DNA of 64,000 nt from Scolanthus callimorphus (taxonomy: Eukaryota; Cnidaria; Anthozoa; Actiniaria; Edwardsiidae), in assembly GCA_033964015.1 (NCBI GenBank), contig CM066914.1:23302234-23366233 (forward strand). Direction: 5' to 3'. Within the stretch, counting starts at the first letter, position 1; each line of letters opens with the position of its first letter. Below, in pieces: positions 46,001 through 59,200 of this stretch. The translations under genes and the position numbers were made by a program. Below the pieces are notes generated by a model that was not told where the DNA came from, searched no databases, and was given only the letters and a program-made list of their open reading frames with translations.

Positions 46001-47046
46001 TCTTGAATTCTTTTCCGAAGCCATGTAAAGAGGAAAATAACGCATTTTATCTCCATTTAGAGAATTGAATTCTTAGTGCCGATTTTAAAGATTTCGAAAC
46101 GGCGAAATAGGAACGTTGAGGGGTTTTCTGAGAACACAAATTTGAGATAAAATTATACTAGCAGCGCAGCTGTTCGCACATGATACCGTTGACTGTGCTG
46201 TGCTTAGTTTACCAGGCCAATAACAGTAGCTAGCGAAATGAAATAAAACGATATAAATTGTGTGATATTGGCAGTTTCCCCATATCTGAATGGATTTATT
46301 TAGAGCGCGCATTTTGAGTGTTATGTTTATTGTGTATGTAATTGTGTTGTACCAAGAGTGCCGCATTTGCAATTTAAATATTACAAAAGAACCCCAAATC
46401 CCGAGCACAAATAAGCAGGTTACTTTCTGATTATATTTCCAGCTAGATACATGTTTTTTAGAGGCAAACATAATAATGTTTTCAAATTTATAAAGCAATG
46501 TTATGGAGCAACAACACGGCAATGAGCCTATTCATGTGGAAATTTGAGACAAAGTGGGTATCAAAACTTGTGGAATAATATGTTAAAACCGTACCGGATT
46601 AAAATTCGTTATAGCACATTATCTCAAGGAAACATTGTTACAAATTGTGTGAGGCTTCGTTTCGTTGGGAAAATGCCGAGTTAGTCATAAATTGCGGGAG
46701 AAGTTTGCACGCGCGTTGAAGGTTTTCAAGATAACCCCGATTTGCATAGCAACGCTTTGAGGCAAAATTATTCATTCCTACGAATACTCGATCCTGAAAC
46801 CGTCCACTGCATGGGATATTGTCAACTTTGATCATAATGTCTGACTAATAAGAGGGCGTCGTTCTTTCCCTTACAGTGAAATATAAAGGGAAAAACAAAT
46901 GCTCCCACTCGTGTTGCTATGTTTCGTTTAAGTCTCCCTTCTCAAGTTGAATACTAATTGTCTACTGAATCAATTAAATTGGTGCTTGAACGTAGTGCGC
47001 AGAATCGAACTAAGTTTCCTCATTAACGTGGTTCGTAACGAGTGTG
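43066..47046. mobile_element. 4.0-kb element with ~790-bp inverted arms
   Basis: The left arm (43066 to about 43855) and right arm (about 46278 to 47046) are inverted copies at high identity. The ends are CACACTCGTTACGAACCACG, and the 5-bp direct repeat AGGTC flanks both sides (43061-43065, 47047-47051). The 2.4-kb interior has no transposase that I recognise and contains a small CAGGGGC-type element at 45704-45791. Long arms, CAC-start ends and a 5-bp duplication recall Transib-type DNA transposons, but that is an inference from ends alone. Confidence 0.75.
45704..45791. mobile_element. Short CAGGGGCATAGC MITE
   Basis: About 88 bp with ends CAGGGGCATAGCTA and GTGCTACGCCCCTG in inverted orientation, typical of hAT-derived MITEs with CAGGGGCGTAGC ends. 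Nested in the element at 43066-47046. Confidence 0.6.
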
Positions 47047-47425
47047 AGGTCATATAGGCATTTGGGGGAGTAGTCCATCAGCCAAGACCTGAAAAACTCG
47101 GTTTCGTCGACAATTTCATCAACGTGACATTTATACATATACTTCATCACAGCCTAGTACCTGGCGTTGTGGGTGGACTTCCTGTGTTAGAAGCGTGACG
47201 TCACAGGAAAAAGCCCTTCCCTCTGGCAGTATTTGGGCCCGTGCACATTCAGCGGTTTACCTTCTCACTGTATACAAGGAACGCCTGGAACCAGGCTTAC
47301 TTCATCATTTTTATATAAACAATTTAGGGTTCTAAGCCTTATGCTTTTACATTTTAGACGTCACAAACAAAGAGAAGAGGAGACAAACAAAATGGTCAGG
47401 TATAAAATTGAATTGTCAATATTCT

Positions 47426-47670
47426 CAGGGGCGTAGCCAGGGGGGTTCCAGGGGTTCCGGAACCCCCCTCTCCCGCAGCGGAACCCCTCCTCGCCTCTGT
47501 TCTGGACCGACTTACTACTAAAATTGTAAATATTTAATAGACAACAAATAAAAGCTCCAATATAAAATGTAGAAAATTTCTTCAAACGCTCGTTTTTACC
47601 CGAGATCTATGTGGAGTTTTTATTTTTGAATTTTGGAACCCCCCTCTCATAAGTGCTGGGTACGCCCCTG
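47426..47670. mobile_element. hAT-type MITE, CAGGGGCGTAGCC ends
   Basis: 245 bp from CAGGGGCGTAGCCAGG to GGTACGCCCCTG, with an internal inverted pair GGAACCCCCCTCTC. I could not identify a clean 8-bp target duplication. Confidence 0.65.
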
Positions 47671-48094
47671 ATTTTGATATGATAGACTATTTAACCAATA
47701 TCCTGCGAGACTGATTCATTATCGTCTGATACTTATAGCCGACGGCTAAATCAGAAGACATTCTGCAAACTCGAACAGGATAATGGTTTTCTTATTAGCA
47801 CATCGATTGCACAGAAAACCCTGAAAAACCTACTTTCGCGTATTTTTTTACGAGCTCAACACATCATATTTCTCTCAGATGACGGATATCACAGGATATA
47901 TGTCCTGCAGAAAGACAGTTATTGTCCTTCCAATGACCACATTTGGGCGTGCATCGATATGCTGAATAGTTACATACTTTATTATAGTTAGACTAAAGCA
48001 AAGTTATTGCAGTAGAGATTTACGTCCGTTTCAGACTAGTTAACATTTCATTCGATATTTGAAAAAGCTTAATATATAGTTTAACGGAATGTTA

Positions 48095-48340
48095 ACCGAG
48101 ATCGCAGTCCGAACAGGAAATACCAGACCGGTGGCTTGGCAGTATGGACCGTGCCCATTGGCATTTTGCAAAAAGAGGAAAACAAAAAGATTGAAAGTGT
48201 GCCGTATGGACTTCGCCGTTATCATAGAGAAGCGCATTTTAAGGAGCGTCAAAGCAGTTTTTCATGTCCTCACCCCTTGAACTTCAATCGTCTGTATCTA
48301 ATGCGGAAATGCACAGAACTGAAAGCCAAGTAAACATGCC
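48095..48340. repeat. Dispersed repeat (copy at 61465-61670)
   Basis: Shares AATACCAGACCGGTG, TTTTGCAAAAAGAGGAAAAC and CTTCAATCGTCTGTATCT with 61465-61670 in the same orientation; a fragment is at 56480-56560. No conserved reading frame between copies. Confidence 0.65.
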
Positions 48341-49079
48341 TGCACGTCAATGGGTGTCTAAAAAACGTATGCAAATTTTAAAGCGTGTAAGTAGTAAGTA
48401 TACAAGCATTATTTACAAGAGTGATTATTTACAAGAGTGACTGCAATCGAGGTTTCCATGTAGAGCTAATAACACATCATGAGCAATGTTCTAATGGCGA
48501 TATGTCACAATAAAAACTAAGTTCAAGATGAGTTATTTGTACACAAGAACATGATACTATGAGTGCCAAACATGTGCATGCTCTAGAAGTGCTTGTACCA
48601 AAAGCCTAAATAACAATGATCCGCCTAATAACACTGCCGGAACGTTGCCCCGTGGGTGCCAAAACGAACTTTTCCAGTTTTCGGTACAATCAAATGCAAA
48701 CCGTGCTTCCTCTTCCACTGCCGGATTAGCTCGCTATTGGCAATTATTCTATTTAAAGGTTCAGGTTCTATTTAAAGGTTCCCTCCTTCTTCGCCCTTGC
48801 AATGATGATAGCGGAGCTGGACTATATCCTAGTGGCATATTGAACAAATCTTGCCCGGCCAAAATTGAAGGAGGCAGCCGAAAGAAACCGGAAGGGAAGT
48901 GCTCCGATTGTATGAAAACAAAATGCATGGTTGACAGGCAAACCGATTCTCTCTTAAACAATTGTTTTCACGATCACGGTGAAGTTAATGAAGAGCAGAT
49001 TTAAGATGGAAATATTGCATGAATCACATTTGAAAATGATTAAAGAGCCTATAATAAGAGAAGTAAATAAGGCCATTGA

Positions 49080-50440
49080 AGCAACTTCAGCTCCACTTCA
49101 CTCCATCTATCTTCACCTTTAACTCTCAGCTTGACCCATCTCATTACCTTATCTCTTCCTCCAGTCTGCTTCACGTGCAATATACCTGCACCTCATCCAC
49201 CTCCGCTCCACCTCCATCACTGCCTTCGCCGCCGCCTCATCTTCACCTCCACGCCGGCTTTAGCTCCACTTCACCTCCTTAACCATCTTTACCTCCATCA
49301 CTCATCCACCTTCGCTACATTTCAGCTTCACGTTATGTGCTCCAGCTGTATCCCGCTCCACCTCAACCTTATTTCACTTTCAATTGTCCCTTCCCCTCCA
49401 CCTAAGCTTCAATCCATCTCCTAAGTCTGCATCCCGCCTTACTTCCACCTCAGCTTCAACTACTGCCCGCTCCGCTTCGCCTCTCAGCTTCATCTTCACC
49501 CCGCTCCGCTCCGGCCCACCTCACCTCACCTTCACCTTCAACTTCCACTTCACCTTCACCTCAGCTTCCCTTCCACCTCACTTCCACGTCAACTGCTCCC
49601 CACCTCAGCGCTATCTTCACAATGCTCCGCCCTCACCTCACTTTCAACTTCCACTTCACCTTCACCTCAGCTTCCCTTCCACCTCACTTCCACGTCATCT
49701 GCTCCCAACCTCAGCGTCATCTACACAACGCTCCGCCCTCTCCTCACCTCACCTTCAATTCCCACTTCACCTTCACCTCAGTTTCCTTTCCACTTCACTT
49801 CCACGTCATCTGCTCCCCACCTCAGCGTCATCTACACAACACTCCGCCCTTACCTCACCTCACCTTCAACTCCGACTTCACCTTCACCTCAGCTTCCCTT
49901 CCACCTCACTTCCACGTCAACTGCTCCCCACCTCAGCGCCATCTTCACAACGCTCCGCCCTCACCTCACCTCACCTTCAACTTCACCTTCACCTCAGCTT
50001 CCCTTCCACCTCACTTCCACGTCATCTGCTCCCCACCTCAGCGCCATCTTCACAACGCTGCGCCCTCACCTCACCCTCACCTTCAACTCCCACTTCACCT
50101 TCACCTCAGCTTCCCTTCCACCTCACTTCCACGTCAACTGCTCCCCACCTCAGCGCCATCTTCACAACGCTCCGCCCTCACCTCACCTCACCTTCAACTT
50201 CACCTTCACATCAGCTTCCCTTCCACCTCACTTCCACGTCATCTGCTCCCCACCTCAGCGCCATCTTCACAACGCTGCGCCCTCACCTCACCTCACCTTC
50301 AACTCCCACTTCACCTTCACCTCAGCTTCCCTTCCATCTCACTTCCACGTCATCTGCTCCCCACGTCAGCGTCATCTTTACCTCGTCTCCATCACCAGGA
50401 CTTCACCTCCACCCTGTCCACAGATCCTCTAGGTTTTATT
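49080..50440. repeat. TCACC-rich minisatellite, ~110-bp unit
   Basis: About a dozen diverged units of CCTCACCTCACCTTCAACT, CTTCACCTTCACCTCAGCTT, CACTTCCACGTCATCTGCTC and CTCAGCGCCATCTTCACAAC. Strong strand bias: almost no G on the plus strand. Two overlapping plus-strand frames of 306 and 352 codons stay open only because the unit lacks stops; I do not consider them genes. A shorter version precedes the second GPCR copy at 62290-62790. Confidence 0.9.
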
Positions 50441-50896
50441 GATCAGCAGGTTGTTCTGCTTTGCGTGGACGATTTGGCCTTAATAAAAATGATTGTATAT
50501 TTTTTCAAACTCATATTTTTAGTGACAACAAAATCATCATAACCTTAGTGTCATTGAAGCCGATACAAAAGTGTGTCGTTCATATTGAATTCTGACGTGC
50601 CAGAGCTTGTCCAAACGAAAAATCATATTTTTCATAAATAATGAATAATGCATCAATAACTGATTTTAAAATAGCAGAAACTTAAAAAGTTAGTTTAAAT
50701 GTTCAACGCGTGAGGAAGCTGCGAACTATTCATGGTTCAAATTATGACCATACTTGGAAAAAAATATTTATTTGCGAGCGCTAATCTAAACGGTGTTCTT
50801 TTACTTTGGCGCGCGCCTGCTGATGTAAGCAAGACAAAGGCTCCACATGTGACCACAAAGTATGCCTTGGGCTTTTGAATGTTTCCCAGCTTCGCA

Positions 50897-51904
50897 TAGC
50901 CTGAGTTACCAGACGCCCGCTCAAAATCAAAGATTTGAGCGAGACGTCTGAGCAATATAGCCAAATGTAACGTACTGGGTGGCGTGACACTGCCCAGATC
51001 TGGGTAGTGATTCTGATTGGTCGGCGCGTTTTGCCTGTGTCGTGTTTATCTTTGTGAGTTCAAGATGGCTTCGATAGCAATCAAAGCTGAAGTTCGGTCG
51101 ATTTGAAACGTCTCAAAGCAGTGGTTTTATCTCGTTGCAAGCATTTTTAAGTTGAGAATTTATACGAAGACTAGTTGCAGCACTGCACAGACGTGTTTGT
51201 TGACCAACTTTGCCACTCAAGCTTGGCGTTAGCTTTGTATTTACGTTCTATCGAGCATCTAGTAAACGAGTGAAACTTGGAGACTCGTTATGCATCTAGT
51301 AAACGGGCGAAGCTTGGAGACTCTAGTACCCAAGGCATTGTAGCCGCGCATCAAAAAGAGTCCGTCTTGAAACAGATAGGGAACGGACGTTTTATGGGAG
51401 TGAAACCGTCGAGTTTGAGTTCGAGTTTAGCATCGCATGCTCCGGCACGCGAAAGTTGCTAGCCAGGTCCTTCATAGGAGAGATCAATGGACTTTTACCA
51501 CCATTATTGATTGCTTTATGAGGACATCATGAGCATGGCCATCTCTATTTAAACGAAGCTACAATTTGACTTTCCCGATCACTTCTGATTGTACGCATAG
51601 AAATCTGTACAGTGCTTGCGATCGACTGGTCTTCGTATAAATTGTCAGCTTTATAAGCGCTTGCAATGAGATAAAAACCTCTTCTTTGAGCGATTTCATA
51701 TCGACCGATCTACAGCTTTGCTTCTGTCGAAGCCATTTTGAACTCACAAAAATAAACGCGGCAAGGCAAATAGCGCCGACCAATCAGAATCACTACCCAG
51801 ATCTGTGCAGTGTCACGCCATCCAGTACGTTACATTTGGCTATATTGCTCAGACGTCTCGCTCAAATCTTTTGATTTTGAGCGGGCGTCTGTTAACTCAG
51901 GCTA
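50897..51904. mobile_element. Mutator-like non-autonomous element, 1,008 bp
   Basis: Ends TAGCCTGAGTTACCAGACGC and complement, with inverted arms of about 190 bp. The 9-bp direct repeat AGCTTCGCA flanks both sides (50888-50896, 51905-51913). The TAGCCTG ends are shared with the foldback elements at 12009 and 1794. It separates the minisatellite from the GPCR at 52.1 kb and is absent from the duplicate at 62-64 kb. Confidence 0.87.
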
Positions 51905-52143
51905 AGCTTCGCACCGTTGCGACCTTCGAAGTTTCACGTTTCAACTCACTTATGTGTTTTGTTAATAGTTACTAAAAATAGTGTTTCTTTCTACTCGTCT
52001 ACAAGTTTTAAAATAAATGTAAAAAACGTGTACCCAGCTTTAATAGTCAGTTGTTGGACAAGTCTCATTGATCTTTTCGCCATACTTTAATTCCTTCCGT
52101 GTAATACGTTATTCTCAGGAATGTTATTAGGAGGAACAATCTG

Positions 52144-53099
52144 CTAGTTACCGTTGCAACTGAGCTTGCGGAGCAGGCGTAGTATCTCTCTCCTTATTTC
52201 TCGGTTCCCGGCAGCATAAATGAAGGGGTTGATCATGCTTGCCGTGTTTATTATGAATGTGCCTGTTATGTACACTTGCCTTGGTTGGGCTAGACCTTTT
52301 CTGGCAATATCTATGCCATAGATGACTAGCAGTGGGACCCAGCAACTAAAGAAGCCCCCACACACCGCAGCCATGTTCTTTGTGATCTTGATTTCCTTGC
52401 GGCGAACTCGATGCTCCACAGCGTTCTTTGGTGTGAGAGCAAACGTTTTGTTTGTCGAACGTACTTTCTTGTAAATAAATGCATAACATATAGGGACGAT
52501 GCGATAACAGATACTGACGAAGCTCCATAGATAATAAATGAGTAAAACTTGCTGAAATCCTTGTTATACGTACATGTCGCTCTTCCATTGTGAAACCTGT
52601 AGCCGTTGCTTATTGCTGGAGGTATCGTCAAGGCAAACGCTATCGCCCACGCTATGAAAATATACAACTGTGCTTTGCGTTTTGTGAAGTAGTTCGTGTA
52701 TACTTGCGGTTTGGCGACATGAAGGTAGCCGCTAACGGCAATCAGCACCATTATCTCCTGAGAAACTATTATAAGCATAGCATTTAGCTGGCCAACAAGA
52801 TTACACAAAGTTTTGGTGAACTGCCATTCTCCTTTGATTAAAGTTATGAGCGTGGGTGGCATACCAAAGGCTGCTGAAAGTATGTCGGTCAAGGCAAGGG
52901 CGACTACGAACATGTTGAGTACTGAGCGAAGCCGTACGCAGGAGATCGCTGCCACAGCGATCGCGCTATTGCTTGTGAATGTTATAAATATCATCGCGCC
53001 CATGAGAGTGGCTTCTACTGCTGCCTCTGCTACAGTTCTTGGTGCTAGTTGCTCAGCTGTCCCGTTCATCCCAGGAATCAGATAACAGAGCTGTAACAT
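52144..53099 (-). pseudogene. Class A GPCR, copy A, frameshifted in TM5
   Basis: An intronless rhodopsin-family receptor of about 317 residues if read across one shift. Seen: an N-glycosylation site MNGT, TM1 Asn, TM2 LALTD, TM3 Cys, TM4 Trp, ECL2 Cys (RATCTYN), TM6 CWVP, TM7 NPFIY and a basic helix 8 (REIRREILRLLRK). The DRY motif is replaced by SGY, removing the key Arg. Near 52500 one base is missing relative to the copy at 63 kb, so the N-terminal frame reaches an early stop at 52326 while the C-terminal frame runs intact to 52144. Ligand unknown: it lacks the TM3 Asp of amine receptors and the TM7 Lys of opsins; melatonin-like or orphan is possible. It could be a pseudogene or carry an assembly error. 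Confidence 0.8.
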
Positions 53100-53160
53100 A
53101 ATGTAGAAAATGTGCTGTCAACGGGGATCAAGGATGTTATGGGCAATTTGAAGAGGCTAA

Positions 53161-53191
<31 letters not shown>

Positions 53192-53710
53192 CAGAGGCCA
53201 TGAGGGCGAGAGGAATAATTGTTTTAGTCAAACCATCAGGCGGTCAATTTGTATAGCCATTTTCTGGCTTTCAATTTCGATACGTTTCGCGTCTTCAATT
53301 GTCTAGGGGTAAATAGAAAGTGGACTCATTACTCGGCTTCCTGTGGAAGGCTTGAGTACTAAATTGGGCTCTTTTTCTACTCTTTCGACCAGGTGGGTTG
53401 AAGTGATGATTCGTCATTTCTTCTGTGTTTCACGTCTTCCGGATGTGACAATAAACCGATGTCCTGTCTCTTAATGCACTACACCAAAGCTTAGGCTCGG
53501 TTACCAGGCCGTTGTAACGTCGCGCGCGATTGCTTAGCTCCTGAGGGTCGCGGGCGCACCGAAACCCCCCACGGCTGGGAACTGAGCCTAGCCAAAGCTT
53601 ACGTAAAAGAACCGTTGGACTTGCTCAGTAACATAACTGACTGCAATAATCCCAGTCTTGTTTGTAAACTGCTGCACTTGCAAAAACTGCAGTCCACATC
53701 TTGGAGATAA

Positions 53711-53845
53711 TAATAATGATAATAATAATAATAATAATAATGATGGCGATGGCGATGGCGATGGCGATGGCGATGGCGATGGCGATGGCGATGGCGATGG
53801 CGATGGCGATGGCGATGGCGATGGCGATGGCGATGGCGATGATAA
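53711..53845. repeat. (GATGGC)n microsatellite with (AAT)n flank
   Basis: About 17-18 perfect GATGGC units preceded by an AATAAT run. It is open in several frames (Asp-Gly or Met-Ala dipeptides), but no start, splice or homology supports a protein. Confidence 0.92.
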
Positions 53846-55538
53846 TAATGATTTTATTGCAGTTTCTCTACATTGTAGCTTTACATCTGCATATAAAATA
53901 AATAACTACTATGTAAACAAAATAAAATCAGACATCATCTGATCAGACATCATCTTGAAAAAGCGCTATTCTTTTTAAACACAGTGATCAATACATACTT
54001 TGTTTTCCTCGATAGTTTTATTACATATACATAAAAGTGCAAAATACAAATTTATATGTTTTATCAACAAAGGCGATCATGTTTACTTGTTTCCGAAAAA
54101 AAAAAAGATTTAATGAATTCTTTGTCTCCAGTCACCAAAGATTGCAACCCTGTTTATGACAAAAAATTTTTTTTGAAATCGATAACACCAGTCCTCTGAA
54201 AAATAGTACCCTGTATATGACAGTGAGCTAAAAAAACAGGTAAGGCTGATATTCTAAGGCTGACATTTTTATGTAAATACTTAGTTTGTGAACAAGGTGA
54301 TTTTCTGAACAAGGTACTTTCAAAATTTAATTTATTACCATTTTTGATGTATAAAATATGTTTCAAACCATTCAAATACAGTTTGCTTTTGTGCACCATT
54401 TGTTTATCGAGGAGGCGCTTAATTGAGGGGGCGTTTATCAGATGGGATTTAACAGTACATGTTTTGAGAAAACTGTGGTAATGTGAAGAAGGTTAGTGCT
54501 TATCAGAGACTGGTGCACCTGTAGGCATTGTGAAGAACTAATGTACTGTAGACATTTTCAGGAGAAAGCCTTCCCTGCTAACAGAGGTCTCTCAGGAGGC
54601 TAGAAAAATGCGGCATTAGGGACTTCTGTTAGCAGAGAAGAGAAAGCCATATAACTAAGGCTAAAAAAAGTTTAGCATTTTTTCTCGGTGCCTTAAAATA
54701 CTTCAATGAACTCAAGACTTGGAGGTTATCTTTGGTATATATTCAAGAATAATTTACGGAAGTTATCAAAAAATTTTACATATGAGATTTGTGTCAGAGG
54801 CGAAAAGTGTAAGTTTTATAACAAACGGAAGATTTATAATATAGTTTCTCAAATTTTGCAGTTTCCTTGAACACATGCCAAACAAAATCGGAAGCATTCT
54901 AAGAAGTGAAATTTGGCTAGTACATTGCCTTGGGTTTGTAGATTATTCGGGCGGCCAGGATTTCTTAATTCCGCAGATATTAGCCATTCTTTTTCAAGGA
55001 AATATTTGCGGCATAAATAGCTTTGCCATTTTGGAGCCTGAACAAGTCCGTTCGAATAACATAAAACCGGCCCAATGAATTCCCTCCAAACTTGCTGTGA
55101 TGATTGCTAGCTACTCAGGGATTAGTGTGAGGGGTGTCATATTAAAAGTTTAGGTCGCGCAACGCGTCTGATGGCTGCGTATTATAAGCAAGGGTGTGGT
55201 TATAACGTTGCTATAGCAACTCCGATCACAACAAAATGCACACTACAACAAAGTTCAAACCCTCCAGGGTAACCATGTGAAAGTTCAGACCGGTACAGGT
55301 TTTTGAGCCTGAACAGCAGGCAAACAAAGTTTGGTGGTGGAGAGCAGAAAAAATTGTAGGCAGCCTCCTTAACATGCATTGATCAATGAAGAGAAGGCAG
55401 GATCCTTTTATTTTTTTCCCAACGTCAGGTGTTGTGTTTGGAGTTCCCGTGACTTCTCCCTTCCCGCCTGTTCCCGTCCCAGTTTCCTTTCCGTAACGGC
55501 CACCCTCCTGTCTCGACTGGAGGTTGGCCCTGGGGCAT
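53846..55538. other. Intergenic, nothing recognised
   Basis: AT-rich DNA with no coding exon, RNA gene or clear repeat that I can support. Confidence 0.5.
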
Positions 55539-56170
55539 TCACGACCTAGGTGGGGTCCATTGGACTGGTTGTATTGGTTTGCAAAACGGCACGGGTTTTT
55601 TTCGCAGGAACCAAAACGGTTGAATTTGTAAGGCAGGTGCTTCTACTTGTGATCCCTTTAGAGGCACCCTGGCTAGTGGGTCCATTGTAAAAAGAGGATA
55701 TTCCTCATATTGCTCATATTGCATATTGCGATGGTACAACAGTGAAAATTGTGAGCTATAGCTGGCTGTCGAGTTGCGACCACGGCAACAACTTACTTAT
55801 GCTCTCTTATGTCTGAACTTGTGATCGTAAACGGCCCACCCTAGACCTTGGTGTACCCAGCGGCATGCCTAATAGTTACCATGTACTGTAAAAGCTCCTG
55901 AGACCTTAAGGAGAATTTCTGTCTTAAGATGCTAATATATGTATTGAACGCTGTTGCCCAGCTGATATCAGTGTTGGACGAAGGTTGTGCTCGCTGGGAA
56001 ACCTTTATCACCAAGTTCACGGTTTCCAGCACGATTTGCCGAATTTGCTGGAGTTGTTGTTCCGAAAAGTTCAAACCGTCAGTCAATTCGCCTTTGTCAC
56101 ACGGCAGCCATCTTGGATTTTCTAATACAGCGAAGCTGACATGAAAGCGAGGCCAAGCGTGTAAGCTCAC
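55539..56170 (-). pseudogene. Retroelement gag-like fragment (DIRS-type)
   Basis: The minus-strand frame at 56170-55841 (GYTKV end) contains ISWATAFNTYISILRQKF and ELLQYMVTIRHAAGY. After a frameshift it continues with LGWAVYDHKFRHK down to about 55539. This resembles the nucleic-acid-binding/gag-like protein of anthozoan tyrosine-recombinase retrotransposons (DIRS group). At least one shift and one in-frame stop break it. An inverted CCAAGATGGCTGCCGTGTGA pair at about 56095-56225 adjoins the 5' end, probably another foldback insertion. Confidence 0.6.
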
Positions 56171-56235
56171 CCACGCATAGTCATTTCTGTAAGAAAAAAT
56201 CCAAGATGGCTGCCGTGTGACAAAGGCGAATAGGT

Positions 56236-59200
56236 AGCACTAATATACATTTATTTACATTAATATTACATAGATTGACAATTAATAGCGTTAACAGACA
56301 ATCATTACAGCGCTCATATTACTATCATTAGTGCGATCGTACAAACTTTTCAGTCTTTGTGAAATTCTCTTTTACGACTTTTTCGTGAGTTCAAAATAAT
56401 GAAGTACAACAAGAAGACTATCCTTAAATAATTTCATGATTCACAGCGAGGCAAACAATGTGCACAGTCCCTGCAATCTTTGCAATAAGAAGAGGAAAAC
56501 AAAAAGATGGGATTTCGAAGTTTGCGTGCGCCGTTAACACAGAATAAAGTGCAGGGCACCTTGAACATCTCAAACTCGATTTACAGGCAAAAAGGTTCTC
56601 TTTTAGTCAGAGGAACCATTTAGTTGTGCAAACTCCCTCCCTTTAAAATCAACGGTTCCTGAAACCAAACTATGGTCACTTGAAACTGAATTCAAATAAT
56701 CTGGCACAGCCAAAATTATGCCACTTAAAAGACGTTCAAATTCGTAGAGCAGGATGTTATCAATTAGTTTCATTGTTATCAATTAGTTTCAAAACTAAAA
56801 TATAAATATATGGCAATCATTAGGTAGAATTTGCCACAAAAGAAGCCTCGTAGAATGAACGATTCCTTCCTGGGCTGCTTTGTTTTTGTCTTTTTAGATT
56901 TTGTGTGGGCACACTCCGCCTTGTTCTATTGATCAGAAACAGCCTGTGTTTCTCATTGGCATAATACTTTCTTCGATAACTAATCATGTCTGGGCCTTTC
57001 CAACAATATAATAAGGGGCTGGACTTGGCCGTTATAGTTGGGAGACGAGAAGTTTCTAACTTCTGAATATCCTAGCTCCTAGTGAATCCCAGCTCCGATC
57101 AATGAATCCTAGCTCCCATTGGTGAATCCTAGCTCCAATCAGTGTTTTTGAAATCTGGTACAGCCAAAATTACGTCCCCTAATAGACGTTCAAACACGTA
57201 GAGCAGGATGTGCTTGAAAGGGCTATTGTTGACAAAACTAAAATATAAATATATGGCATCATTTTATGTAGAATTTGCTACAAAAGAAGCCTCGTATAAT
57301 GAAAGATACCTTCCTGGGCTGCTTTGTTCTATATCACAGGAACAGATTGTGTTTCTCATGGACATAAATTTTTCTTCGAAAACATATCAAGATAGGACAT
57401 CCTTTAAGGTTTAAAACGACGTATGATGTGACCGTCGTAGCTTAATGTTGACACGGTTTTTCCTCAGGTACCTCATTTTTGTGAACCCATGCCTTAACAC
57501 AGAAATACCTTTCCTATAGACTAATCATCATCATTCAATCTGAGGTATGTAAACATCGTTAGGATTCGAAGCTTACCGTACCGAGACACCTTAACGTTTC
57601 ATACCTAAATAAATTTCGGTAAAATGTTCTGTTTTAGTCAAATCAGGGAAGTCAAATAAACTATTTAGTTATGAAGAATCAATTTCCTTATTTTTAGATA
57701 AACAGTGTTCAGTGCCCGGGGTTGGGGACTCGCGTAGAAATAGACGGGGTTGCTCGGGGATAGCAAAATGGGTGTGGCAAAAACAGTGTTTAACTCTAAA
57801 AGATAGCAAAAAGTGCAAATGATTGTTTACCTGCTGTGGCTTTCTCAGGACAAATAAACAATTGTGCTACAATTTCAAAAGAATATTATTCTAACATTTG
57901 CATGAAACCCCCTAAGAGATAGCGTTTGATGGTTTGAAATTCTGATAATCCTATCTGATAGCGCATGATTGCTTTTTATACCCTAAGGGATAGGACGAGC
58001 ACCCCCGTCTATGTTTATGGGGAGTTCTCCACCCGGGGGGTCAGTGTGGAAAACTAAAACCCCAAAAAGCTTGAACAGCATAAATTTGCTCCCCTAAATA
58101 AACGTTAAAACGCGTAGAGCGTTTACGATTATATGCTCGATTAATGTAAAGCATTAACTAAAATATTCATCGAACAATTAATGAAACAAATTATTGTAAA
58201 AATCATTTTGCGCGAGGCAACGAGCGTCAGTTTCCACCAACTACTTTTAACACTTGTATTATATATTGATGTATTACAAAGTTATTTATTTTTAAGTAAA
58301 ACCAATCTCGTTTAACTAGAGTCTTATTGTCATTGTAAATTTTCTTTGGTTTCTTTGCTTGTTTACTGTTGAGACTGTATTCTCTATCATGTTTGTATCG
58401 CGCGCTTGTGTATATATATACGCGATTTTCTAACGGTCCGAAACTGTGGCATAATAAATTGCGTTTCTGTTTTGGTTTCCCATTCTCTGTCTTTGCTTGT
58501 TTACGGACGCATTATCTGGCCGGGTGGAGGGCGACTATTGTGATGAGAAGATTGAGCTTATGTTATGTTTCTCCGGTAATTCTTTTCTGGGCAAACCCGT
58601 CTTCCATTCAACGTTTTTTAAAATGTCTAGATATCAGAATTTTCTAGGACACCATGATTACAATAACGTTTTACATTTGAAGTAAGTGAGGTCATACCTT
58701 TTTTCCCGGACTCAACAGGCGCTCACATTTTTTTAGCGCATCTTTGTGGGGGTCTTTCTCCGAACGTGCTTCTCTCCAAGTCTGGATCACAAGTTCTCTG
58801 TTGGACGAATGCGCTTACTGCGTAAGCGACTGATTTAAGTCTGAAATGCGAATCTCATTTGATGAAAATAACCTTATATTTTGTACCCCTCCACCTTTTA
58901 CTCTTTCAGATTGTTTCCTGCAAAAGACGTTTTATTAAACAAAACAGATATACTTCCTATTATTCCTCTTTCCCGTCCTCTTAATCTGTTAAAATCACTA
59001 ATGGGGAGTTTGCAGGTTTTGCGTGACATTTTGAATTTTGACCCTAGTAAAATAAAAATACCATATTTGAAAAGAGCTTGCCGAAAGTAGAAAAAGGCGA
59101 AGTAAGCTGTTTCTCTATACGTTTAATGTCTTGGTGGGCAACTGTTGCCCACCACAACATTAAACCTATAGGAAAACAACCAACTTCCGACGCTCATAAC

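Noticed and set aside
49384..50542. Overlapping 352- and 306-codon plus-strand open frames, Ser/His/Pro/Phe-rich
   Set aside because: They follow the ~110-bp minisatellite exactly, are open in more than one frame, and the composition reflects TCACC repeats lacking stop triplets. No start context, splice sites or homology.
53701..53942. Asp-Gly or Met-Ala dipeptide-repeat protein
   Set aside because: Pure (GATGGC)n microsatellite open in several frames, with no supporting signals.
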